29,147 bases of DNA, from positions 1 through 29,147 of IMG/VR virus record IMGVR_UViG_3300042945_000451. One strand, written 5' to 3'. Positions within the stretch are counted from its first letter, which is position 1. Each line of letters opens with the position of its first letter. This DNA comes from a virus. Below, in pieces: positions 22,273-29,147 of the stretch. A program made the position numbers and the translations under genes. The notes beneath the pieces were generated by a model. It made no database searches and was not told where the DNA came from. It worked only from the letters and a program-made list of their open reading frames with translations.

Positions 22273-24813
22273 ATGAGCAAGTACTACACCAACATTTCTC
22301 TGCTTGGCAATCGCATCCTGTTGCGCGGTGTAGACTCCGCAACAGGATTGCGCTTTACTGAGACACAAGAATACCAACCAACGCTTTGGGTGCCTAGCAA
22401 TAAACCAGGCGCTCAGTATCGCACCGTGGACGGCAAGCGGGTTGAGCCTGTGCTACCAGGCACCGTGCGTGATTGCAGGGAGTTCTTGGATCAGTACGAG
22501 GGTGTGCAGGGTTTCGAGATTTTCGGAAACACGCAGTACCAGTATCAGTTTGCCTACGACTACACTCGCCAGCATTGGAAAGACGACATTCCGTGGTCGA
22601 TGGATCACATTGATGTTGTTGTAATCGACATCGAAACCACCTGTGAGTCAGGGTTTCCTCTACCTGAAGACCCAAACGAAGAGATTAATGTCATCACCTT
22701 GTGGCGCAAGGATCGCTACCATTGTTGGGCGCTTGGAGATGTGCCTGGTGATTTGGACACAGACGCTCCCGTGGAACTTCATACTTTCACGCGAGAGCAA
22801 GACCTGCTCGAGGCATTCTTGGAGTATTGGGAGCAGAATCCACCCGATGTAATCACGGGATGGAACACACGATTCTTTGATCTGCCGTATCTGCATAATC
22901 GTATTGTTCGTGTCCTCGGCGAGCGCGATGTGCTGCGGTTGTCACCGTGGCGTAAAGTGAAAGAGAAGCGCGTTGTTATCAAGCAGCGCGAGACTATCTG
23001 CTACGAACTGGTGGGCATCTCATCACTTGACTACTTTGAGTTGTACAAGCAGTACACCTTTGTAACCCAAGAGAGTTACAAACTTGATCATATCGCCTTT
23101 GTGGAACTAGGTGAACGCAAATTGTCGTATGAGGAGTTTGGCTCCATGTCAGACTTCTACAAGCAGAACTTTAAGCGATTCGTAGAGTACAACATCAAGG
23201 ATGTTGCGCTTGTACGGCGCCTGGACGACAAACTGAAACTAATCGAACTGCAACTGTCGATTGCGTATCTTGCCAAGTGCAACTACGAAGATGTGTTCTC
23301 TCAGGTGCGTACATGGGACTGCCTTATCCATTCGTACCTGATGGACAACAAGACTGTGATTCCCATGAAGAAGGATTCGCGCAAAGACTTCCAGTACGCT
23401 GGCGCGTATGTGAAGACTCCTCTGCTTGGTAGACACGATTGGGTGGTATCGCTTGACTTGAACTCGCTGTATCCGCACCTTATCATGCAGTACAACATCT
23501 CGCCCGATACCATTGTGAACCACATCGGGATGAGCAAGGCAAGCACGGTAGACGATCTGCTTGTTCGCAAGGTAGACACCTCGCATCTGCCTGGTCTTGG
23601 ATACGCCATGGCGGCAAACGGACAATGCTTCCGCAAGGACAAGCAGGGATTCTTGCCTGCGCTGATGGATCGTATGTACGAGGATCGCAAGGCAGCAAAG
23701 GCGGGTATGATTGCTGCCAAGAAGCACAAGGAAACGCTGACCGATCCTGCCGCAAAACGAGAAGCAGAGAACAAGATTGCGTACTACTCCACCAAGCAAA
23801 TGGCACTCAAGATCGCGCTGAACTCCGCTTACGGCGCACTTGGTAACGAGTACTTCCGCTTCTTTGACATCAGGCAAGCAGAAGCGATTACGCTTTCGGG
23901 GCAACTCAGCATTCGGTGGATTGAGAACGCGCTGAATCAGTACATGAATGACTTGCTGAAAACCACAGGCGTTGACTATGTGGTTGCCTCAGACACAGAC
24001 TCCGTGTATCTGCGTATGGGTGCGCTTGTGAAGCGGGTGTTTCCAAACGGAGCAGACCACACCAAGATTGTGAACTTCCTGCACAAGTGCGTGGAAGACA
24101 AGATTGAACCGTATATTGAGTCTCAGTACGACTCTCTGGCACGGTACATGAATGCCTACTCAAACAAGATGGTGATGAAGCGCGAGGTGATCGCTGACGC
24201 AGGTATTTGGACTGCCAAGAAGCGTTACATTCTGAATGTGCATGACTCTGAGGGTGTGCGTTACGCCAAGCCTGCTCTCAAGATCATGGGTATCGAAACT
24301 ACTCGCTCGTCTACTCCACAGGTTGTGCGCGATGCGCTTACCAAGGCAATCAATTTGATCCTTACAACCGATCAGGAAACCGTGATTCAGCACATCGAAT
24401 CGTTCCGCGCCGAGTTCAATCAGATGCCTCCGCAAGCAATTGCGTTCCCTCGCGGGGTGAAGGGTATGGACAAGTACGCAGACTCAGCCACTCTATACAA
24501 GAAGTCTACACCGCTTCAAGTTCGGGCATCATTGGTGTGGAATCATGCCATCAAGCAACTCAAACTTACACGCAAGTACAAGTCAATCGCCAATTACGAC
24601 AAGATCAAGTATATCCATCTGCGTGTGCCTAATCCCGTTGGGGAGAATGTGATTGCATTCCCCGACTATCTTCCCAAAGAACTTGACCTTGAGCGATTCA
24701 TCGACTATGATACCCAGTTCGATAAGGCGTTCTTGGAACCTCTCAAGACCATCTTAGAAACTGTCGGATGGAGTCACGAACGCAAAGCAACACTAGAGAG
24801 TCTATTCGGATGA
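22273..24813 (+). CDS. 43: Replicative DNA polymerase gp43 (family B)
   Basis: Replicative polymerase with proofreading, 846 residues (T4: 898). Exonuclease motifs: VVIDIET (Exo I, D119/E121), ITGWNTRFFD (Exo II, about 194-203) and YNIKD (Exo III, 306-310). Polymerase motifs: SLDLNSLYP (A, 393-401), K-x3-NSAYG (B, about 513-521) and SDTDS (C, 573-577). A C-terminal thumb with a clamp-binding-like end (TLESLFG) follows. All catalytic aspartates are present. It lies 9.5 kb from regA, its usual T4 neighbour, and its codon use looks more GC-rich than the island genes before it. Confidence 0.98.
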   Translation: MSKYYTNISLLGNRILLRGVDSATGLRFTETQEYQPTLWVPSNKPGAQYRTVDGKRVEPVLPGTVRDCREFLDQYEGVQGFEIFGNTQYQYQFAYDYTRQHWKDDIPWSMDHIDVVVIDIETTCESGFPLPEDPNEEINVITLWRKDRYHCWALGDVPGDLDTDAPVELHTFTREQDLLEAFLEYWEQNPPDVITGWNTRFFDLPYLHNRIVRVLGERDVLRLSPWRKVKEKRVVIKQRETICYELVGISSLDYFELYKQYTFVTQESYKLDHIAFVELGERKLSYEEFGSMSDFYKQNFKRFVEYNIKDVALVRRLDDKLKLIELQLSIAYLAKCNYEDVFSQVRTWDCLIHSYLMDNKTVIPMKKDSRKDFQYAGAYVKTPLLGRHDWVVSLDLNSLYPHLIMQYNISPDTIVNHIGMSKASTVDDLLVRKVDTSHLPGLGYAMAANGQCFRKDKQGFLPALMDRMYEDRKAAKAGMIAAKKHKETLTDPAAKREAENKIAYYSTKQMALKIALNSAYGALGNEYFRFFDIRQAEAITLSGQLSIRWIENALNQYMNDLLKTTGVDYVVASDTDSVYLRMGALVKRVFPNGADHTKIVNFLHKCVEDKIEPYIESQYDSLARYMNAYSNKMVMKREVIADAGIWTAKKRYILNVHDSEGVRYAKPALKIMGIETTRSSTPQVVRDALTKAINLILTTDQETVIQHIESFRAEFNQMPPQAIAFPRGVKGMDKYADSATLYKKSTPLQVRASLVWNHAIKQLKLTRKYKSIANYDKIKYIHLRVPNPVGENVIAFPDYLPKELDLERFIDYDTQFDKAFLEPLKTILETVGWSHERKATLESLFG

Positions 24814-24822
24814 GGAACTAAT

Positions 24823-25080
24823 GTGAAAGACATGGGATCAAATTTTGAATGGGCAAAAGCGTGGCAGGAGTATCCTACACGATGCATTCATTTAACACAG
24901 AACGGATACGAATGTGTTCTACATACTCTAGAGTCTGCACTTGAAACGAACCAAGCACTCATCAAAGAGTTAATGAACTCAAAGACCATGAGTGTAGATC
25001 GTTTCGATCAGGAAATAGAGCGCGGTGTGCGTTTGAAACTTAGCATTCAAGAACTTAAAAGGACAGGAGACACGGTATGA
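24823..25080 (+). CDS. Small helical hypothetical protein before uvsX
   Basis: An 85-residue protein with a GTG start at 24823; GAGG (24812-24815) is seven bases upstream. An overlapping ATG at 24821 leads directly to TGA and is not a usable start. The protein begins [18 protein letters not shown] and continues as amphipathic helices ([38 protein letters not shown]), suggesting a small coiled coil. The stop overlaps the uvsX start in ATGA. I do not recognise it. Confidence 0.7.
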   Translation: MKDMGSNFEWAKAWQEYPTRCIHLTQNGYECVLHTLESALETNQALIKELMNSKTMSVDRFDQEIERGVRLKLSIQELKRTGDTV

Positions 25081-26228
25081 GTACTGCAAAGCAAAATGGT
25101 AATGACTTTCTGAGAAACATGGTGAAACTCTCTGGCAATGAACTGGCTGGAGTGATTGACGAAGGCCTCAGCGGAGAGATCAGCGGATTTCTTGATACTG
25201 GTTCGTATGCGTTCAATGCGCTTCTAAGCGGCAGTCTCTACGGAGGTATTGCCGACAACAAGATCATTGCTCTTGCTGGCGAATCTGCTACAGGCAAAAC
25301 CTTCTTTACTCTTGGTATCGTTTCAAAGTTTCTAGCAGACAATCCTGATGGTGTTGTTTTGTACTTTGATTCTGAGCAAGCAGTAACTACGGATATGTTC
25401 ACCAGTAGAGGTGTTGATCCTAAGAGAGTTGCAGTATTTCCTGTTGGAACTGTGGAAGAATTCCGACACCAGGCGATTCAGATTGTAGACAACTATCGTT
25501 CTTTGCCTAAGTCAAATCAGCGTCCCATGATGATGGTGCTAGATTCTCTTGGAATGCTTTCCACCAAGAAAGAGGTAGAAGATACTGCATCGGGTAAGGA
25601 TGTGCGAGACATGACCCGCGCACAGGTTGTTAAGGCAACTTTCAGAACCTTGACGCTCAAGTTAGGCGCCGCAGGTATTCCTCTCATTATGACCAACCAC
25701 ACCTACGATGTGGTTGGGGCGTACATTCCTACAAAGGAAATGGGGGGCGGCAGCGGATTGAAGTACGCGGCATCAACCATTGTCTATCTCAGCAAGAAGA
25801 AGGTAAAGGACGCCGACAATACGGTGACTGGCAATATCATTCATTGCAAACTATACAAGTCCCGCCTAACCAAAGAGAATTCCAAGGTAGATGTGCTTGT
25901 GTCTTACGATAGCGGATTGAATCCGTACTACGGTTTGCTAGACCTGGCGTTAGAGTTTGGTATCTTCAAGAAGGTTTCCACTCGTATTGAGTTGCCTGAT
26001 GGAAGCAAAGCCTTTGAGAAGAACATTAATGAGAATCCTGAGAAGTACTTCACGAAAGAGGTAATGGATGATTTGGAAAAGATGGTGGCGTTACATTTCA
26101 AGTACGGTTCTTCTGTGGAAAGAGACTCTGACGGAGTATCTGACGGAGAGGGATCAACTCCCCGACTACTTCGAGAACAACTGGACGGAGAAGACAAGCA
26201 ACCCGCACCTAAGAGCGAACCAATCTGA
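25077..26228 (+). CDS. uvsX: RecA-like recombinase UvsX
   Basis: Strand-exchange protein driving recombination-dependent replication and repair, 383 residues (T4: 391). Walker A GESATGKT (68-75), LYFDSEQAV (about 95-103) containing the catalytic-type glutamate, Walker B MMMVLDS (151-157), the DNA-binding loop region around TNHTYDVVG and [14 protein letters not shown]. The C-terminal tail from about 350 is acidic and serine-rich, as in RecA-type proteins. It pairs functionally with gp46/47 and gp41. The last 161 bases may overlap the next gene. Confidence 0.96.
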   Translation: MSTAKQNGNDFLRNMVKLSGNELAGVIDEGLSGEISGFLDTGSYAFNALLSGSLYGGIADNKIIALAGESATGKTFFTLGIVSKFLADNPDGVVLYFDSEQAVTTDMFTSRGVDPKRVAVFPVGTVEEFRHQAIQIVDNYRSLPKSNQRPMMMVLDSLGMLSTKKEVEDTASGKDVRDMTRAQVVKATFRTLTLKLGAAGIPLIMTNHTYDVVGAYIPTKEMGGGSGLKYAASTIVYLSKKKVKDADNTVTGNIIHCKLYKSRLTKENSKVDVLVSYDSGLNPYYGLLDLALEFGIFKKVSTRIELPDGSKAFEKNINENPEKYFTKEVMDDLEKMVALHFKYGSSVERDSDGVSDGEGSTPRLLREQLDGEDKQPAPKSEPI

Positions 26229-26556
26229 AATCATCCGTGAAGTAAATGGAAAGCAGTATGCCATCTTACTGAATAAGATGGCGCCTTTCACTCCCATTCG
26301 TCTTGAAAATGGAGAGTGGTCGGGCGTGGTTTATCACTATGGTCGTACAAGGCTTTTGGAAGAAGATGATTGCGTTCGTCTGAGTTTCGAGTACTATATT
26401 GTTGAAAACCCAGGCGCACTCAAGACCGTTGACGCACAACGATTCTTGCAGTATATCGGTGACATACTTGCAGACATCATGGAATACAACTTGAATCATA
26501 GTGCTGATTCAATTCCAATCCTGTCGCAGAATGAGTTAGGATACCTTGCAAACTGA
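26068..26556 (+). CDS. Hypothetical protein at the T4 gene-40 position, start uncertain
   Basis: The frame is 162 residues from ATG 26068, which has AGAGG (26057-26061) six bases upstream but overlaps uvsX by 161 bases. The overlapped first 53 residues (WKRWWRYIS...) do not look selected. The convincing protein starts around [18 protein letters not shown] and includes [31 protein letters not shown] and [16 protein letters not shown], a small beta-then-helix protein like those I recall between uvsX and gene 41 in marine T4-like phages. After the uvsX stop there is no in-frame ATG, GTG or TTG until ATG 26278, which cuts into the conserved-looking part. The end overlaps gene 41 by 11 bases. Confidence 0.65.
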   Translation: MIWKRWWRYISSTVLLWKETLTEYLTERDQLPDYFENNWTEKTSNPHLRANQSEIIREVNGKQYAILLNKMAPFTPIRLENGEWSGVVYHYGRTRLLEEDDCVRLSFEYYIVENPGALKTVDAQRFLQYIGDILADIMEYNLNHSADSIPILSQNELGYLAN

Positions 26557-27970
26557 AAAGATCATACTAGGTGCATTGGCAACAAAAGAGGAGTTTGTTC
26601 GTGCTGTGCTTCCTTTCATACGAGAGGAATACTTTAGTACTAAGCCAGAGCAGGTGGTCTATCGGTGTATCAAGAACTTTGTAGACACCTATAATGCCCA
26701 ACCAACCAAAGAAGCGTTGGTTATCTGTTTGGACGATTCTCGTCTGAATGGAGATGAACACAAGCAATGTGTTGCTCTTATCAACGAGGTATTTGGGTTA
26801 GACCAAGACACGGATTTAAAGTGGTTGATTGATACTGCAGAGAAGTTCTGCAAAGACAAGGCGGTTTACAATGCTGTGCTTGCATCAATCCAAATTCTAG
26901 ACGGCAAAGACAAGAACTTCACTAAGAACTCCATCCCACAGTTGCTGTCTGATGCTCTTGCAGTTTCTTTCGATACAGCCGTTGGTCACGACTACATGAC
27001 AGATGCTGATAAACGATATGAGTTTTACCATCGTGTCGAAGAGAAGATGCCGTTTGATTTGGAGTTCTTCAACAAGATCACCAAGGGTGGAGTACCGCGC
27101 AAGACGCTCAACATTGTGATGGCAGGAACAGGTGTTGGTAAGTCCATGTTCATGTGTCATCATGCGGCATCTTGTCTCTCAGCAAACAAGAATGTGCTGT
27201 ATATTACTTGCGAGATGGCAGAAGAGCGTATTGCAGAGCGCATTGACGCAAATCTAATGGATACTCCACTAGATGAATTGAAAGACTTACCTAAAGAAAC
27301 ATACGATAAGCGGCTAGTCAGAGCAGTTGGAGCGGTAAGGGGTAATCTGATTATCAAGGAGTATCCTACTGCCACCGCGACGGTTGCTCACTTTCGTCAT
27401 TTGCTGCACGAACTCAAGATCAAGAAGAAGTTTGTGCCTGATATCATCTTCGTTGACTACTTGAACATCTGCGCCAGTTCTCGCGTCAAGATGAATGCTA
27501 ATGTGAACACCTATGTTTACATCAAGGCGATTGCAGAGGAATTGCGAGGACTAGCAGTTGAATACGATGTTCCCATCTTCTCAGCAACGCAGACCAATCG
27601 CGGTGGGTTCAACAACAGCGATGTTGGACTCGAAAACACCTCAGAATCCTTTGGTTTGCCAGCAACTGCCGATTTTATGTTTGCAGTTATTCGTACTGAG
27701 CAACTAGACTCTCTGAATCAGGTACTAGTCAAGCAACTAAAGAACCGATATGGAGATGAGAACACCAATAAGAAGTTCGTTATGGGTGTAGATCGCGGTA
27801 AGATGAAGTTCTATGATGTTGAACAGTCAGCACAAGGCTCGTTGGTTGATACTGGACAGGTTTCTGACGATGATGACGATGACGAACCTCGCGGATACGG
27901 ATCTGGCTACGATGGCAAGTCATACAGTCGCAAGTTTGAGGGTAAAAAGTTCGAGAAATGGAAGATTTGA
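26546..27970 (+). CDS. 41: Replicative DNA helicase gp41 (DnaB-type), TTG start
   Basis: Hexameric 5'-3' helicase of the primosome, 474 residues (T4: 475). The N-terminus [15 protein letters not shown] aligns with T4 VEIILSHLIFDQAYF, so the TTG at 26546 with AGGA (26538-26541) is the likely start; the same frame is closed by TAG at 26537-26539. Walker A GTGVGKS (194-200), LYITCEMAEERIAERIDAN, PDIIFVDYLNIC as Walker B, SATQTNRGG and SESFGLPATADFMFAVI follow, with NRYGD and the arginine-finger region near GVDRGKMKF. The C-terminal tail has six aspartates in a row followed by a G/Y/S/K-rich end. Confidence 0.95.
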   Translation: MQTEKIILGALATKEEFVRAVLPFIREEYFSTKPEQVVYRCIKNFVDTYNAQPTKEALVICLDDSRLNGDEHKQCVALINEVFGLDQDTDLKWLIDTAEKFCKDKAVYNAVLASIQILDGKDKNFTKNSIPQLLSDALAVSFDTAVGHDYMTDADKRYEFYHRVEEKMPFDLEFFNKITKGGVPRKTLNIVMAGTGVGKSMFMCHHAASCLSANKNVLYITCEMAEERIAERIDANLMDTPLDELKDLPKETYDKRLVRAVGAVRGNLIIKEYPTATATVAHFRHLLHELKIKKKFVPDIIFVDYLNICASSRVKMNANVNTYVYIKAIAEELRGLAVEYDVPIFSATQTNRGGFNNSDVGLENTSESFGLPATADFMFAVIRTEQLDSLNQVLVKQLKNRYGDENTNKKFVMGVDRGKMKFYDVEQSAQGSLVDTGQVSDDDDDDEPRGYGSGYDGKSYSRKFEGKKFEKWKI

Positions 27971-28035
27971 ACCTCGCTCTCGCGTTTCACAGGTCCCCGA
28001 AAACGCTGTCAACATAAGCCTTTTTGAGCATTACC

Positions 28036-29052
28036 ATGAGTTTCGTAGATAAAAAGTACATCGGATACATCTCTAGTTCCCTTGAACGATTTGCATGGAA
28101 GAAAGAAACCCTAGCAAACTGTAGATGTCCATTCTGTGGAGACTCAGACAAGCACAAGTCCAAGGCTCGTGGATACTTCTTTCCTTTCAAAGACAGATGG
28201 GTGTATAAGTGTCACAACTGTGGGGTATCGTGTGGTGTCCATGCTGTACTAAAACAAGTTGCTCCATCTCTTGCCAAGGAGTATGCTTTGGAATGCTTCA
28301 AGGAAAAGAATGGAGTAGTTGAATCATCCGAACCCGTACCACCAAAGACACAAAAGCCTAAAGTCCGAAAGGTAAATCCGCTTGATGGTTTGCCTAGACT
28401 TGTTGAGTTAAGCGAAAATCACGAAGCAGTTAGGTATGTGTTAGGTAGAGGTCTTCCTGAATCGTGTCTTGCCGAACTCATGTACGCACATGACTTTACC
28501 AAGGTGGGAAAGAAGATTGATCCTGAATACTTTCCTAATACACGCAGAGAAGATCCCCGAATTGTCATTCCGTTCTTTGATCGAAGCGGAAACTTCATGG
28601 GAGTACAAGGCCGTACAATGAACTCTAAAGAGTCTTTGAGATATATCACCTTGAAGCCAAAGGGACAAACTAAACTGTGGTACGGGTTGTGGAAGGTTGA
28701 CGCCACGCAAAGAGTCTATGTCGTGGAAGGCCCATTAGATAGCATGATTTTGCCAAACTGTATTGCTATGGTAGGTGCAAATGCTAGTGATGATTTGCCA
28801 GACTTCTTGGCGCATAGCGATTTGGTGTTCGTACTAGACAACGAACCAAGAAACAAACAGATCGTTGAATACAACGAAGAACTAATAGAGATGGGCAAGC
28901 AGGTTTGTATTTGGCCCAATGGTCTTATGGAAAAGGACATCAACGAAATGTTAAGTAGCAGAACATCCGAAAGCATACGGCAGACCATAGACGACCATAC
29001 ATATAGCGGTCTTGCTGCCAGAGTAAACCTTAACAGATGGAGGCGGGTATGA
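28036..29052 (+). CDS. 61: DNA primase gp61
   Basis: Primase partner of gp41, 338 residues (T4: 342). The N-terminal zinc domain has CRCPFCGDSDKHK (cysteines 29, 31, 34) and YKCHNCGVSCG (59, 62, 66). The catalytic core includes RIVIPFFDRSGNFMGVQGRT, LWYGLW, the TOPRIM glutamate in VYVVEGPLDSMIL (E231) and the acidic FVLDNEP (D268). ATG 28036 is used; an upstream in-frame TTG at 28024 is less likely. The 65 bases between gp41 and this start hold no gene and no clear terminator. The end overlaps the next start in ATGA. Confidence 0.93.
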   Translation: MSFVDKKYIGYISSSLERFAWKKETLANCRCPFCGDSDKHKSKARGYFFPFKDRWVYKCHNCGVSCGVHAVLKQVAPSLAKEYALECFKEKNGVVESSEPVPPKTQKPKVRKVNPLDGLPRLVELSENHEAVRYVLGRGLPESCLAELMYAHDFTKVGKKIDPEYFPNTRREDPRIVIPFFDRSGNFMGVQGRTMNSKESLRYITLKPKGQTKLWYGLWKVDATQRVYVVEGPLDSMILPNCIAMVGANASDDLPDFLAHSDLVFVLDNEPRNKQIVEYNEELIEMGKQVCIWPNGLMEKDINEMLSSRTSESIRQTIDDHTYSGLAARVNLNRWRRV

Positions 29053-29147
29053 GCGAAGAAGATGACATTCAAGATTTCGATGATCTAGAAGACGGCGATC
29101 TACCACCCGATACTGCTGAGGCTTTAACCATTGCAATGATGGAATTC
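29049..29147 (+). CDS. Acidic hypothetical protein, 3' truncated by window edge
   Basis: The frame opens at ATG 29049, overlapping the primase stop in ATGA, with GGCGGG as a weak ribosome site, and remains open to the last base. The 33 visible residues are strongly acidic (MSEEDDIQDFDDLEDGDL). It continues the replication operon. No family can be named from this piece. Confidence 0.6.
   Translation, partial: MSEEDDIQDFDDLEDGDLPPDTAEALTIAMMEF

Noticed and set aside
23239-23904. 221-codon minus-strand frame inside the polymerase gene
   Set aside because: It covers the conserved palm motifs of gp43 on the other strand; its composition is that of an antisense shadow of a GC-richer gene.
27971-28035. 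Possible terminator before the primase gene (CCTTTTTGAG)
   Set aside because: There is a short T run but no stable hairpin directly before it, so I do not call it a terminator.
1-29147. CRISPR arrays, tRNA genes, insertion sequences, long repeats
   Set aside because: No regularly spaced repeats, no cloverleaf-like region in the few short gaps, no transposase-like protein and no long direct or inverted repeat was noticed by eye.

Overview
The window is the DNA replication and recombination core of a T4-like (tailed, contractile-tail lineage) phage genome. Every credible gene is on the + strand and most neighbours overlap by 1-11 bases or nearly touch. The diagnostic series is gp47-gp46 (SbcCD-like nuclease), RNase H, gp45 clamp, gp44/gp62 clamp loader, RegA, gp43 polymerase, UvsX, gp41 helicase and gp61 primase, in T4-like order. 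The conserved hypothetical at 7137 and the short gp62 resemble marine T4-like phages (cyanophage-type relatives) more than enteric T4. No photosynthesis gene is present in this window, so the host is open. A type II glutamine synthetase relative hints at a proteobacterial or actinobacterial gene source, but this is only inference.

Layout. (1) 1-2705: gp47 (5' truncated by the window edge) and gp46. (2) 2702-7099: an accessory block where T4 has only small ORFs. It holds a compact beta-order DNA methyltransferase relative with an altered catalytic motif, a fold-type-II PLP enzyme, a 543-aa DNA methyltransferase with SPPY, and a glutamine-synthetase-II-like protein that has lost most catalytic residues. 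The first three are start/stop coupled and the fourth follows by 2 bases. (3) 7101-12794: a promoter, a conserved hypothetical, RNase H, small proteins, then gp45, gp44, a GroES-like co-chaperonin, gp62 and RegA. (4) 12806-21775: an AT-rich cargo island between regA and the polymerase. It has five to six glycosyltransferase-type genes (one apparently broken), three SAM methyltransferases, a dUTPase and a DUF1599/MazG-like protein. (5) 21800-24813: a secreted invertebrate-type lysozyme and the family B polymerase, each behind its own promoter. (6) 24823-29147: a small protein, UvsX, an unknown protein at the T4 gene-40 position, gp41, gp61 and the start of an acidic protein.

How it works together: gp43, gp45, gp44/62, gp41, gp61, RNase H and UvsX/gp46/gp47 form a self-sufficient replisome with recombination-dependent replication. 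RegA probably represses translation of the clamp and clamp-loader messages. The dUTPase and MazG-like protein would keep the nucleotide pool clean. The block at 2.7-7.1 kb is the best candidate for something undescribed, possibly a base or metabolite modification set. The glycosyltransferase island could modify DNA, virions or the host envelope; the sequence does not decide which.

Regulation visible in the sequence: four close matches to TTGNNN-N16-TATNCT (before 7137, 10010, 21834 and 22273). Three of them end only 6-8 bases before the start codon, implying leaderless or nearly leaderless transcripts. I found no rRNA, tRNA, CRISPR array, insertion sequence or convincing terminator.
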